DNA of 16,930 bases, taken from contig JAFDCA010000160.1 of NCBI GenBank assembly GCA_019313025.1, forward strand, positions 1-16,930, in the 5' to 3' direction. Positions 6,286 to 15,302 of the stretch are shown piece after piece. The DNA is from Deltaproteobacteria bacterium. Lineage in GTDB: Bacteria > Desulfobacterota > Desulfobacteria > Desulfobacterales > UBA11574. A model generated the notes under the pieces. The model searched no databases. It had not been told where the DNA came from and saw only the letters and a program-made list of their open reading frames with translations. The position numbers and the translations under genes are program-made. Each line of letters opens with the position of its first letter. Within the stretch, counting starts at the first letter, position 1.

Positions 6286-6816
6286 TTATGATGCCGCATC
6301 GCTGAGTTCAGAAATTTCTTTTGGTGATGGAAGGTCTTCAAGATTTTTTAAATCGAATACCTCAAGAAAGTGTTTTGTGGTTGCATAAATATGCGGTCGG
6401 CCTGGAATCGCCTTTCTTCCTAAAATTCGTATTAATTTCCTTTCAAGCAGCATGCGAAGAATCCCTCCGCAATTGACACCCCGAATATGTTCTATGTCAT
6501 TACGTATGATCGGTTGTTTATAGGCGATAATAGCTAGTGTCTCAAGGGCGGGCTTGCTAAGACGCAAGGGTTTGGGTTGAATCAGTCGTTTAATCCATTC
6601 TCTATATTCCGGGCGGGTACGGATTTGATACCCACCGGCAACTTCGCGTAAAAAGAAACCCCCTTTTCGATTTTCATATTCAGAATGTAGTTCGACAAGT
6701 GCATTTTGAATCTCTTTTTTCTCAGTCTGAACGAGGATATTCTTGATACGATCGATTGTAAGTGGTTCCTCGGCCACCAGAAGGAGGCATTCGATAATAT
6801 TTTTTAAATCTTCCAT
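6286..6816 (-). CDS. scpB: Segregation and condensation protein B
   Basis: ScpB is the winged-helix partner of ScpA in the bacterial condensin Smc-ScpAB, which compacts and segregates the chromosome; two ScpB copies bind the ScpA middle region. The protein has 176 residues, close to the family norm. It shows two winged-helix halves. The first holds IIECLLLVAEEPLT and GGYQIRTRPEYREWI. The second holds the highly conserved LSKPALETLAIIAYKQPIIR, then DIEHIRGVNCGG, LLERKLIRILGRK and the PGRPHIYATTKHFLEVFDLK signature. Its ATG shares one base with the scpA stop codon (TAATG), the usual sign of translational coupling, and there is no separate ribosome site. An smc gene is not visible. Weak or no terminator follows; the next gene has its own promoter. 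Confidence 0.95.
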   Translation of the reverse strand: MEDLKNIIECLLLVAEEPLTIDRIKNILVQTEKKEIQNALVELHSEYENRKGGFFLREVAGGYQIRTRPEYREWIKRLIQPKPLRLSKPALETLAIIAYKQPIIRNDIEHIRGVNCGGILRMLLERKLIRILGRKAIPGRPHIYATTKHFLEVFDLKNLEDLPSPKEISELSDAAS

Positions 6817-7541
6817 TATAAGTAAAAAAGTTTGATAATGCCGGTTTGAGTGTTCTGGACGATATTGATCAAAGAGAGCCTTACCATTTCAAGAATTGCG
6901 AGAAATGTGACGACAACCTCACTTTTATCAGTATTCATGGAAAAAAGTTCATGAAACGACACCGATTTTCGGGTTTCTAAAATGTCTACGATTTGAACGA
7001 TCCTGTCCCTAACCGAAATGGTGTCAGCGGTAATAATATCTACACTGCGATGTCCAGAGATCTTTTCTAGTATTGATTGAAACGCATCGATAAGTTCAAA
7101 AAGACCAACTTTTATGATGTCACCGTCTTGATCAATAGATCGATCTTCCTGGTTCAGATGTCTAACAAAAGTATCTTCTCCCAAAAGATTCCTTGCCATC
7201 AACTCATTGGCCGCTGACTTCATCTGGAGGTATTCTTCAAGTGGTTTGACAATCTCTAGTCGAGGATCTTCATCATCAGTTTCTTCTTCATGGATCGGGA
7301 GGAGCATTTTAGATTTAATTTTCGTCAACGTAGATGCCATTAAGATAAAGTCGCCGGCAACATCTATATTTATGGCTTTCATCCACTGAAGGTAGTCGAG
7401 ATACTGTTCTGTTATTAATGCAATGGGGATATCATAGATGTCTACTTCATGTTTTTTTATCAAATGCACCAGAAGATCCATTGGACCTTCGAAAATGTCA
7501 TCAATCTGAACTTTATAGAGTTCTTCCTGCATCTTCATCAT
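6816..7541 (-). CDS. scpA: Segregation and condensation protein A (kleisin)
   Basis: ScpA is the kleisin subunit that bridges the two Smc heads of bacterial condensin and carries the ScpB dimer. The 241-residue protein starts with the conserved FEGPMDLLVHLIKKHEVDIY and DIPIALITEQYLDYLQ block of the Smc-neck-binding N-terminus, continues with AGDFILMASTLTKIKSKMLL, has the usual acidic linker (EEETDDEDPR), and ends with a winged-helix region (TRKSVSFHELFSMNTDKSEVVVTFLAILEMVRLSLI). The start is not certain: three ATG codons (7541, 7538, 7532) lie close together and none has a good ribosome site. The longest form is given. A 125-nt gap separates it from trpS on the same strand. It overlaps scpB by one base, so the pair is surely co-translated. 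Confidence 0.94.
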   Translation of the reverse strand: MMKMQEELYKVQIDDIFEGPMDLLVHLIKKHEVDIYDIPIALITEQYLDYLQWMKAINIDVAGDFILMASTLTKIKSKMLLPIHEEETDDEDPRLEIVKPLEEYLQMKSAANELMARNLLGEDTFVRHLNQEDRSIDQDGDIIKVGLFELIDAFQSILEKISGHRSVDIITADTISVRDRIVQIVDILETRKSVSFHELFSMNTDKSEVVVTFLAILEMVRLSLINIVQNTQTGIIKLFYL

Positions 7542-7666
7542 CTTATTTGGTCATGGTTATTAGTGGTAATGCTTTATCCTAAATTGAGCGAGGGTCGGGT
7601 TTAGAAATTTATATCTATTTATCATTTTAATTTTTTATAGCCCTGTCACTTTTTGAAGCGCTCAGT

Positions 7667-8659
7667 TTAGGTTTGTATCTTTATGGCTGCTTTAACTTCC
7701 GCCATGGTTTGCCGGGCGACCTTCCGGGCTTTATCGCATCCATCCTCAATAATGTCATCAACAAGATGTGGCTGTGTTTCATAATATGTTCTCTTTTCAC
7801 GCATGGGATCAAGGGCGTCAATCAGATGTCGGGACATGATCTCTTTACATTCAACACAACCAATTTCAGCGGTTCGGCATTCTCGATTTATTCTTTCAAC
7901 GGCTTGTCTGTGGCTGTAGAGTTTATGAAACTCATAAACGTTACATATGTCAGGATTACCGGGGTCGCTTTTTCTGGCGCGTTGGGGATCTGTGAGCATT
8001 TTGGCAACTTTGGCGGCAATCTCGTCGGGACTGTCCGACAAGAAAATGGCATTGTCGTAGCTTTTACTCATTTTACGTCCGTCAATACCGAGTATTTTAG
8101 GAGTTTGGGTCAAAATCGATTCTGGTTCCGGGAACACCTCACCGTAAAAATGGTTGAATCTCCTTGCAATTTCTCGAGTGATTTCAACGTGTGGCACCTG
8201 ATCAACACCAACAGGGACGCCATAGGCTTTATACATAATAATGTCTGCAGCCTGGAGTACTGGATAGCCAAGGAACCCAAAAGTGGAAAGATCCTTGTTG
8301 CTAAGTTGAACGATCTGGTCTTTGTAAGTGGGATTACGCTCCAGCCATGGAACCGGTGTTATCATGGAAAGGACCAAAAACAGTTCAGCATGTTCCTTTA
8401 TTCGTGATTGGATAAAAAGGGTGCTTTTATCCGGCAAAAGACCCGCACTCAGCCAATCTATTAACACATCTCGGACATATTCTGAGATATGTCCGGTATC
8501 TTCATAATCACTGGTCAGAGCATGCCAATCGGCGATGAAAAAAAAGCAATCATACTCTTCTTGCATGTTTACCCAATTCGCAAGTGCGCCATGCAGATTA
8601 CCGAGGTGAAGTGGGCCGGTGGGACGCATTCCGCTTAATATCCTTTTTTTAACTGTCAT
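7667..8659 (-). CDS. trpS: Tryptophanyl-tRNA synthetase
   Basis: TrpRS is a class I aminoacyl-tRNA synthetase that charges tRNA-Trp in the cytoplasm. The 330-residue protein shows the HIGH-like motif PLHLGNLHG (16-24) after RILSGMRPTG, the tryptophan/adenylate region YPVLQAADIIMYKAYGVPVG (132-151) with VDQVPHVEI, and the KMSKS motif (196-200). Length and motif spacing are normal for bacterial TrpRS. SD GAGGAG lies about 7 nt before the ATG. It follows the M50 protease gene at 89 nt and precedes scpA by 125 nt on the same strand, an order common in deltaproteobacteria by my recollection. No trp leader peptide or attenuator is evident upstream. Confidence 0.96.
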   Translation of the reverse strand: MTVKKRILSGMRPTGPLHLGNLHGALANWVNMQEEYDCFFFIADWHALTSDYEDTGHISEYVRDVLIDWLSAGLLPDKSTLFIQSRIKEHAELFLVLSMITPVPWLERNPTYKDQIVQLSNKDLSTFGFLGYPVLQAADIIMYKAYGVPVGVDQVPHVEITREIARRFNHFYGEVFPEPESILTQTPKILGIDGRKMSKSYDNAIFLSDSPDEIAAKVAKMLTDPQRARKSDPGNPDICNVYEFHKLYSHRQAVERINRECRTAEIGCVECKEIMSRHLIDALDPMREKRTYYETQPHLVDDIIEDGCDKARKVARQTMAEVKAAIKIQT

Positions 8660-8748
8660 TTAAAATCTCCTCTGTCGCAGATTCAAGTGCTTAAGTTTTA
8701 ATCGTTTCGTAACAAAACCGAACACATTGACGATCAACTCCGTTTTCA

Positions 8749-9411
8749 CTATCTTCCCAGCAAAATATTGAACATCGGGGTCAAAAAAAATGACAGTAAT
8801 CTATCCAGAAGATTTGTTAGAAGCAAGAAAATAATGATGATCATGCCAAATCGTTCCAAACGGGCAAATTGGCGTCTTAATGGCTCAGGCAGACACATGG
8901 CAAGTATTTTGCTTCCATCAAGGGGAGGTATGGGAATCAGGTTAAATACAGCAAGGACCAAATTGATCACCACGCTATAAAAGAGCATGGAATAAAGGTC
9001 CATGATAAAAGGGCTGAAGATGGATGTTTGCCATAACCATTTATAATGGCTCAGGATCTGAAAGAGAACCCCCGATAAAAAAGCGAGTATTAAATTGGCC
9101 ACAACTCCGGCAGCGGCAACATAGATGGTACTTTTTCGAACATCCCTTAGATTAGAAAAATTGACCGGTACAGGTTTGGCATAACCAAAGATTACCGGTG
9201 AACCGGTCAATTTTAAAATAAGCGGCAGGAGCAACGATCCAAAGAAATCCAAGTGTTTAATGGGGTTGAGCGTCAATCTTCCCGCTTTTTGGGCAGTGTG
9301 ATCTCCCATGCGTAAAGCAATATATCCGTGTGCAACCTCATGAATGGTAACGGAGAATAAAAGAGGAACAATCATTACAACAATCTGATTCAGGTTTATA
9401 TTACTTAACAT
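8749..9411 (-). CDS. Site-2 protease family (M50) intramembrane metalloprotease
   Basis: M50 proteases cut membrane-embedded substrates with a zinc ion held by HExxH and a distant Asp. The 220-residue protein is very hydrophobic, with about five to six membrane segments. HEVAH (His24, Glu25, His28) sits at the end of the first segment, and NLIPIPPLDG (157-166) supplies the third ligand, Asp165. LTLNPIKHLDFFGSLLLPLI is the second family block. It is the short form, without PDZ or CBS domains, often found next to trpS and scpAB; its substrate is not known. The ATG at 9411 lies 11 nt inside the end of the upstream nucleotidyltransferase gene, with no clear ribosome site, so it is probably translated by coupling. 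It should sit in the inner membrane. Confidence 0.92.
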   Translation of the reverse strand: MLSNINLNQIVVMIVPLLFSVTIHEVAHGYIALRMGDHTAQKAGRLTLNPIKHLDFFGSLLLPLILKLTGSPVIFGYAKPVPVNFSNLRDVRKSTIYVAAAGVVANLILAFLSGVLFQILSHYKWLWQTSIFSPFIMDLYSMLFYSVVINLVLAVFNLIPIPPLDGSKILAMCLPEPLRRQFARLERFGMIIIIFLLLTNLLDRLLSFFLTPMFNILLGR

Positions 9412-12070
9412 AATTTTTTACAAAGGCAAGTTCTTCACCACGTGTTTTAATACGACCATTTAATTTACCATCAAGGACGGCTTCCAGAATTTCACGGTAG
9501 ATCGGACCAGGTTGGAGGCCGAAGTTTTTCAGATCTTTACCCTTTAACGACGTCTTGATGTGTCTCAGCCGTGTAAAGTAATTGGATATGGATCGTTTTA
9601 GCTCTTCGTTTTTCGTTGCTGCCATCATATAAAGTATCAATTCGATTTTGAAAACGGAAATCCCCCTGTAAATGGTACTGTTTTTTAAGGGGAGATTTCG
9701 TTCCATCCATGAGATGAACCTGTCAGCCTCGAAGCGTTCCTTGCAAAAGATGCTCCTATGCCTCGGCGCGATTTCAAACCGCTTACAGATTCCACTGACG
9801 GTCTCTTTATCGCAGGATTTTAACAGTGCCAAAAAATAGACGGCCCATTTCATATAGGGTTCTTCAAGAAAAAGCAAATCGTGCCAAGAAAGCACCTTTT
9901 TGACCGAATTAAATAATAATATCAATTCATTATTCAATATTATGGAAGGGTGAATAATATGAAGCAGATGATATTCATTCATCTTCGAAATGGCGGATAA
10001 AGGATTTTCTTCTTCGAGAATCTGACGCAGCTCGGCAAATACCCTTCTTCCGCTAAGCCGTTTGAAAAAATCCATTTTAACAGCATTTTCAATCAAACCT
10101 GAAGTCAGTTTTCCGATTGAAAAACCGAAACGTTGCTCGAACCTGATGGCTCGGAAAACGCGGGTTGGATCTTCAACAAAACTTAAATTGTGCAAAACCC
10201 TGATGATTTTTTCTTTAAGATCTTTTTGAGCCGAAAAGAAATCGATTAACATTCCGAATTTGCTGGGGTTAAGCTGGATGGCCAATGTATTTATGGTAAA
10301 GTCTCGCCGATAAAGATCTAATTTGATTGAACTCATTTCAATTGTAGGAAGCGCTGCTGGGAATTTGTAATATTCCATTCTAGCGGAAGCCACATCAATT
10401 TTAAAACCGTCCGGAAATATGATGACAGCCGTACCGAATTTTGCGTGGGAATGAATACGGGCATCGACGATTTTCGCATATTTTTTCGCAAATTCGATAC
10501 CATCTCCTTCAATGACAATATCGATGTCTTCATTAATTCGATACAAAAACAGGTCGCGCACAAATCCGCCGACAACATAAGCACCATAGCCCAATTCCTC
10601 AGCCTTTTCTCCGATGGTTTTGAGAATATTAATAATTCGCGGTGTAAGACGTTCTTTCATAAACTTGAGGATGTTTCTGGTTCTTACGTGGACGAGTCCC
10701 TTTAACACATCCGTTGAATCTGAATCCGTCTGCCTGGATTGTCGCACCAGAATATTGAGAAGATCGGTTCGCGTAATCACACCTAAAATGATATCTTTTT
10801 CGACAACAGGAAGGATGCGCTGCTTGTTTTCGATGATTTTTTCCTGTATTTCGGATAGCTCGGAATCGGATTCAACGGATGCCATATCGGTCGTCATATA
10901 CTCCTTTATGGGGATGTGATCTAGCCCGTGATACATGGCCTTTTCGATAATCTGTCGGGTTATAAAACCCTGAAGTTGTTCTTTACCATTATTTTTTTGG
11001 GTCACTAAAAGTGCATTGATGTTATAACGGGTGAGAAGGTCCCCGGCGTCTTTACAGGAAACGTTTTCATCGACCGTGATAGCCGGTGATGACATAAGAT
11101 CTTTTGCCCGACTATGAGATTTGATTTTATTGTAGAGGATTTCTATCAGCTCGTTTTCAATTTGTACCAAAGTCTTGCCTTTGATGGTTGCGGCTGCTGC
11201 AAATGTATGACCTCCACCGCCCAGCGGAGTGACAATAGCGCCAACATCGACCTCCGGTATTCTACTCCTGGCGACGATATACATTTTATCTCCCATACGG
11301 GCAATGGCAAATATGGCATCAAGGTTTTCCATTTTAACCATTTTGTGGACCAAAAAAGCGAAATCGGACACATAGTTGTCCGTGGATACACTTGTAATGA
11401 CAATTTCGACACCATCAATATTATATCGGGTTGAGGCTTGTATCATGTCATTTAGAAGTCCCACCTGTTCAGGGCTTATTTCCCTTGAAATCAAGTTAGA
11501 AACAACATTCAAATTGGCGCCCTTTGATAGTAAAAAAGCGGCGGCAGTAAAATCTTTTTCTGTTGTGCTTGGAAAAGTAAAGGATCCCGTGTCTTCATAA
11601 ATGCCGAGACATAAAATCGTTGCTTCATCAGGTGAAATTTCGATATCTTTTTCTTTTAAAATTTCTGTAAGAATCGTAACCGTGGCGCCGGTTGCATAAT
11701 AAACCTCGTAATGCCCCTTAATATCGTTACTCATTGGGGGATGGTGATCATAAATATGAATATCAACATCCGGACGTTCCAGTACAGCTGAAAGTTTTCC
11801 GATACGACTTGCCTGCCGGGTATCCACTAAGACCAGCTTTTTGACGCTATCCAGATCGATATCTTTAATGTCAGCCATATTAAAAAGATAAACCATTGAT
11901 TTAATGAAAAAATTTCTCAAATTTTTTTCCTGAGAACCTGGGAAAACCGCCATGGAATCAGGATACAATTTTTGTGCCGCAAGCATTGAAGCCAACGCAT
12001 CAAAGTCAGCGTTGATGTGTGTCGTGATGACGGTGAGGCCTTTGGAACGATGGTTTTTCGTTTGTGCCAC
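9401..12070 (-). CDS. DHH phosphoesterase - CBS - tRNA nucleotidyltransferase fusion
   Basis: An 889-residue protein with three parts. Residues about 12-315 are a DHH phosphoesterase: THINADFDALAS (17-28), LVDTR (81-85), DHHP (108-111), EDTGSFTF (159-166) and the DHHA1 motif GGGGHTFAAAATI (284-296). Residues about 320-445 are two CBS domains, which usually bind adenine nucleotides. Residues about 470-889 are a class II tRNA nucleotidyltransferase: VVGGFVRDLFLY (499-510), DID (515-517), RRDFTINTLAI (588-598), and EDPTRVFRAIRFEQRFG (633-649). This head adds C and A to tRNA 3' ends. Similar fusions occur in deltaproteobacteria, and the Aquifex A-adding enzyme has this build, from memory; whether this one adds CCA or only A cannot be told here. 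The start is GTG with AAGG upstream; an in-frame stop precedes it and no ATG lies between. It heads the minus-strand series and overlaps the M50 gene by 11 bp. Confidence 0.93.
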   Translation of the reverse strand: MAQTKNHRSKGLTVITTHINADFDALASMLAAQKLYPDSMAVFPGSQEKNLRNFFIKSMVYLFNMADIKDIDLDSVKKLVLVDTRQASRIGKLSAVLERPDVDIHIYDHHPPMSNDIKGHYEVYYATGATVTILTEILKEKDIEISPDEATILCLGIYEDTGSFTFPSTTEKDFTAAAFLLSKGANLNVVSNLISREISPEQVGLLNDMIQASTRYNIDGVEIVITSVSTDNYVSDFAFLVHKMVKMENLDAIFAIARMGDKMYIVARSRIPEVDVGAIVTPLGGGGHTFAAAATIKGKTLVQIENELIEILYNKIKSHSRAKDLMSSPAITVDENVSCKDAGDLLTRYNINALLVTQKNNGKEQLQGFITRQIIEKAMYHGLDHIPIKEYMTTDMASVESDSELSEIQEKIIENKQRILPVVEKDIILGVITRTDLLNILVRQSRQTDSDSTDVLKGLVHVRTRNILKFMKERLTPRIINILKTIGEKAEELGYGAYVVGGFVRDLFLYRINEDIDIVIEGDGIEFAKKYAKIVDARIHSHAKFGTAVIIFPDGFKIDVASARMEYYKFPAALPTIEMSSIKLDLYRRDFTINTLAIQLNPSKFGMLIDFFSAQKDLKEKIIRVLHNLSFVEDPTRVFRAIRFEQRFGFSIGKLTSGLIENAVKMDFFKRLSGRRVFAELRQILEEENPLSAISKMNEYHLLHIIHPSIILNNELILLFNSVKKVLSWHDLLFLEEPYMKWAVYFLALLKSCDKETVSGICKRFEIAPRHRSIFCKERFEADRFISWMERNLPLKNSTIYRGISVFKIELILYMMAATKNEELKRSISNYFTRLRHIKTSLKGKDLKNFGLQPGPIYREILEAVLDGKLNGRIKTRGEELAFVKNYVK

Positions 12071-12192
12071 TATGACGCCTTTTTTAGCCGTTATTTTTTA
12101 TTGTAAAGGGTTTTGTGATTAAGATAAATTGAATGATCCAAAAAAATTATTACAAATGATTTAAAGTTTTTGAAAGAAAATATCGAATATTA

Positions 12193-12221
12193 AACATAGG
12201 CCATATGAATGGGTTTATCAA
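12193..12221 (-). promoter_or_regulatory. Candidate promoter of the nucleotidyltransferase-M50-trpS-scpAB series
   Basis: On the minus strand TTGATA (12221-12216), a 17-nt spacer and TATGTT (12198-12193) make a 5/6 and 4/6 sigma-70 match, about 125 nt upstream of the GTG start. Beside it, at 12224-12234, lies a small inverted repeat GGTAT-A-ATACC in the space between the divergent genes. Confidence 0.35.
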
Positions 12222-12325
12222 GCGGTATAATACCCCATTTAGCAATAAATTCTGTAAATCTGTTGTTGTATGACCAGGATTATGATACTATTTAGTTCAA
12301 TTATATCCTGTGTTGTCTCCATTGT

Positions 12326-12333
12326 AAGGAGGA
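12326..12333 (+). promoter_or_regulatory. Shine-Dalgarno of pilC that decides the start
   Basis: AAGGAGGA touches the first ATG at 12334, leaving no spacer, but lies 6 nt before the second ATG at 12340. The second is therefore the likelier start, and it also gives the usual PilC beginning MPVYLWKG. Confidence 0.75.
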
Positions 12334-12339
12334 ATGATT

Positions 12340-13548
12340 ATGCCGGTTTATTTATGGAAAGGGAAGGATCGACATAATAAGACCAAAAAAGGCGAAATGG
12401 AAGCACCGTCTGAAGATGTTGTTCGTTCGGAACTTGCCAGACGAAAAATAACGGATGCCAAAATTAAAAAGAAACCAAAGGACCTCTTTGAAAATGTTTC
12501 TTTTATGCAGCCCAAAGTGAAAGCGTCCGATATCATCATTTTTTGCAGACAATTTTCGACCATGATCGATGCCGGGCTTCCTATTATCCAATGCCTTGAT
12601 ATTCTTTATACCCAAAATGACAACAAAACGTTCAAAAATATGCTCAAAGACGTTAAAGCGAATGTTGAGAGCGGACAAACCCTTGCAGAAGCATTGAGAA
12701 AGTACCCCAAACAGTTCGATGATCTATTTGTAAATATGATTTCAGCCGGGGAAGCCGGCGGCATTTTAGATATGATTTTGAGAAGGCTTTCGGCATACTT
12801 AGAAAAAGCTGCAAAACTTAAAGCAAAAATAAAAGGCGGCATGACGTATCCTCTGGTAACGATTGTTATCGCCATCATCGTCGTAACGATTATCATGGTT
12901 TTTGTTATTCCGGTTTTTGAGGAAATGTTTACAGGCATGGGAAGTGCGCTTCCGGTGGCCACGCAATTTGTCGTTAATTTGAGCAGGGCTGTTAAATCCA
13001 ACATTTTTTACATTATTGGCGCAACAATGATATTCATATACGCAATGCGGCGTTTTTATAGAACCGAAAAAGGAAAAATTTTAATGGATGATTATGTACT
13101 AAAAATACCGTTATTCGGGGATTTGATTCGGAAAGCCGCTGTTGCCAAATTTACACGAACCACCGGGACGATGCTTTCCAGCGGTGTCGCGATTTTAGAT
13201 GCACTTGAAATCGTTGCTAAAACAGCTGGTAACAAAACCATTGAAAAAGCTGTGATGGATACCCGAACTGCCATTGCAGAGGGGCGAACAATGTCAGATC
13301 CGCTTGCCGAAAGCGGGGTTTTTCCGTCAATGGTTTGCCAGATGATTGCTGTCGGCGAATCCACCGGCGCCCTTGATGCAATGTTAACAAAAATTGCTGA
13401 CTTTTATGAAGAAGAAGTCGATCAGGCAGTAGAAAACCTGACTTCATTGATAGAGCCGTTTATGATCGTATTTTTGGGTGTAGTTATCGGCGGGTTGGTT
13501 GTGTCTATGTATTTGCCGATTTTCAAAATGGCCGCGGCGTTTGGTTGA
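12340..13548 (+). CDS. pilC: Type IV pilus assembly platform protein PilC (GspF family)
   Basis: PilC is the inner-membrane platform protein around which the PilB and PilT motors work to polymerise and retract pili; GspF is the equivalent in type II secretion. The 402-residue protein has the family build: a cytoplasmic N-terminus, then two GspF domains. The first holds FCRQFSTMIDAGLPIIQCLDIL (68-89) and SAGEAGGILDMIL (135-147), followed by a membrane span (170-195). The second holds KFTRTTGTMLSSGVAILDALEI (270-291) and AVGESTGALDAML (337-349). Two more spans lie at 221-238 and 371-395. The MPVYLWKG start and the pilS gene next door favour PilC over GspF. An ATG six bases upstream (12334) is less likely because it touches the ribosome site. 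No pilA, pilB or pilT gene is in the window. Confidence 0.92.
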   Translation: MPVYLWKGKDRHNKTKKGEMEAPSEDVVRSELARRKITDAKIKKKPKDLFENVSFMQPKVKASDIIIFCRQFSTMIDAGLPIIQCLDILYTQNDNKTFKNMLKDVKANVESGQTLAEALRKYPKQFDDLFVNMISAGEAGGILDMILRRLSAYLEKAAKLKAKIKGGMTYPLVTIVIAIIVVTIIMVFVIPVFEEMFTGMGSALPVATQFVVNLSRAVKSNIFYIIGATMIFIYAMRRFYRTEKGKILMDDYVLKIPLFGDLIRKAAVAKFTRTTGTMLSSGVAILDALEIVAKTAGNKTIEKAVMDTRTAIAEGRTMSDPLAESGVFPSMVCQMIAVGESTGALDAMLTKIADFYEEEVDQAVENLTSLIEPFMIVFLGVVIGGLVVSMYLPIFKMAAAFG

Positions 13549-13575
13549 TAAATCATAAAGCCCCTATTGAACACT

Positions 13576-14877
13576 ATGCGCAGGTCTTCAACAACGCCTG
13601 AAGAAGATGTATATCATAAGCTCAAATGGCTTATTTTTTTTAGAATCCTTTTTGCTTCATTACTACTGGCCTCAACCATTATTGTCCAGCTAAAAGAATA
13701 TTCTTTCCCCCAGTCCAAATCTTTCATCCCTCTTTATGGTCTTATTGTTATTATATTTCTACTTTCGATTTACTACGTCTTCATTTTTCGTACTGCAAGA
13801 ATGAGGCTGCTTTTTCCCTATATCCAAATCGGGATCGATACCTTATTAGTAACATTGATCATTTTTATCACCGGCAGTTTCACAAGTATTTTTTCTTTTC
13901 TATATCTGGTTGTCATTATCTATTCGAGCATGATCATTTTTAGAAAAGGGAGTACGATCATGGCTGCTATTTGCAGCATCCAGTACGGTATTTTGATCAA
14001 TCTCGAATATTACGGTGTGATTGATCCTTATTACTTACAAGAGAGCGGTTCAATTGGTGACTATTCCTGGAATCTAGTGTTTTTTAAGGTTGTGATTACC
14101 ATGCTGGCCTGTTTTGCAGTGGCTTTTTTAAGCGGTTTACTGTCCGAGCAACTGAGAAGGACAAAAAAAGTGCTTTCAGTCATGAAAGAACGTGTCGAAC
14201 GTATAGAAAAAATGGCTTATCTGGGTGAAATGGCTGCCGGAATGACCCATGAAATAAAAAATCCTCTGGCTTCACTGGCAGGGTCCATACAGATTTTAAG
14301 AAAAGAAATTCCCTATGATCCTGAACATGATAAATTGATGCAGATCGTGCTGCGTGAGACAGACAGATTAAATGCACTCGTGAATAATTTTCTTTTGTTC
14401 GCAAAACCACCGGCTGGCAAAATCAAGAAAGTAGATCTTGAAAACGCTTTGGCAGAAACCGTCAAACTTTTTGAAAAAAATCAAGACACCAGCCGCAGAG
14501 TTTCGATTATAAGTGATTTTTCTCCCAATATTTGGGTTGAAATGGACCCTTTTCACCTACGCCAAGTCATGTGGAATATCATTTTAAATGCCGCCGAGGC
14601 TATTGAGGGTGAAGGTTTTATTAACGTTAAAACATATCCTTTGAAGAATAACTACGCATGTATCGAAGTTAATGATACAGGTTGTGGTATGACAGAAAAT
14701 CTCATTCAATCAATTTTTGATCCCTTTTTCACAACAAAACCAAGCGGTACCGGGCTTGGACTTTCTATCGTTCACAGAATCCTTGAATCCTACAATACCT
14801 GGCTTGAAGTTGAAAGTGAAGTCGGTAAAGGGTCAAGATTTACTTGGAAATTAAATCGGATAGATATACCAACTTAA
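13576..14877 (+). CDS. pilS: Sensor histidine kinase PilS-like
   Basis: PilS is the membrane sensor kinase that, with the sigma-54 activator PilR, controls pilin gene expression. The 433-residue protein has six predicted membrane spans (about 17-38, 51-71, 79-99, 103-122, 126-147, 167-189), the topology of PilS. The cytoplasmic kinase follows: H-box MAAGMTHEIKNPLASLAG (219-236) with phosphoacceptor His225, N-box NIILNAAEAIEG (334-345), G1 DTGCGM (367-372), F-box DPFFTTK (382-388) and G2 GTGLGLSIV (391-399). No PAS domain stands out between the spans and the H-box. The gene begins 27 nt after pilC, so they are likely one transcript. A TTG at 13567 could add three residues; neither start has a clear ribosome site. 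PilS is inferred from topology and the pilC neighbour. A pilR does not follow, which is unusual. Confidence 0.85.
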   Translation: MRRSSTTPEEDVYHKLKWLIFFRILFASLLLASTIIVQLKEYSFPQSKSFIPLYGLIVIIFLLSIYYVFIFRTARMRLLFPYIQIGIDTLLVTLIIFITGSFTSIFSFLYLVVIIYSSMIIFRKGSTIMAAICSIQYGILINLEYYGVIDPYYLQESGSIGDYSWNLVFFKVVITMLACFAVAFLSGLLSEQLRRTKKVLSVMKERVERIEKMAYLGEMAAGMTHEIKNPLASLAGSIQILRKEIPYDPEHDKLMQIVLRETDRLNALVNNFLLFAKPPAGKIKKVDLENALAETVKLFEKNQDTSRRVSIISDFSPNIWVEMDPFHLRQVMWNIILNAAEAIEGEGFINVKTYPLKNNYACIEVNDTGCGMTENLIQSIFDPFFTTKPSGTGLGLSIVHRILESYNTWLEVESEVGKGSRFTWKLNRIDIPT

Positions 14878-15188
14878 TCTTGACACTTATAGGCAAATAG
14901 GTTACCAAACCAAGTTTAATCCTTTGATAAGGAGTTTTTTTTATTCATACTCTGATGTGTTGATTCCGCTGTATTGATAATGTGGTTTTTTTTGTATAGA
15001 AATAGCCCTTTTCAGCATTTTCTGCGTCAACCCAGCCAATAAAGGCAGGACAGGTCAGCAGAATTACTTGTTTCCGCCAGTGGGAGGGCGTGTAATGTTT
15101 GATTTTCTCGCTCAAAGTGAGGGATCTTCGATTTGACTTTGCGAAAAATTGCTGATTTCTGAATTGAATACTTAATTTGTGTCCAAAA

Positions 15189-15217
15189 TAGATGAATGGA
15201 TAGCAATAATTTATAAT
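15189..15217 (+). promoter_or_regulatory. Candidate promoter of lysS
   Basis: A perfect -10 TATAAT (15212-15217) is preceded at 17 nt by a poor -35, TAGATG (15189-15194, 3/6). If used, it would give a leader of about 170 nt that contains the hairpin at 15303-15340. Confidence 0.25.
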
Positions 15218-15302
15218 AAGCATGGCCAATAATTTATTTGAAACTCTTTAGGATCATAGATCCCACCGCATCTCCCCTGTTATAGACGGGAATCTTAGTT
15301 CT

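Noticed and set aside
7673..8407. Long plus-strand open frame of 244 codons opposite trpS
   Set aside because: It lies entirely inside the unmistakable trpS gene on the other strand, has no ribosome site and no recognisable domain; it is a shadow of that gene.
12281..12286. TATGAT as a -10 box for pilC
   Set aside because: No acceptable -35 lies 16-18 nt upstream, so I did not list it as a promoter. A TATAAT at 12226-12231 also lacks a -35.
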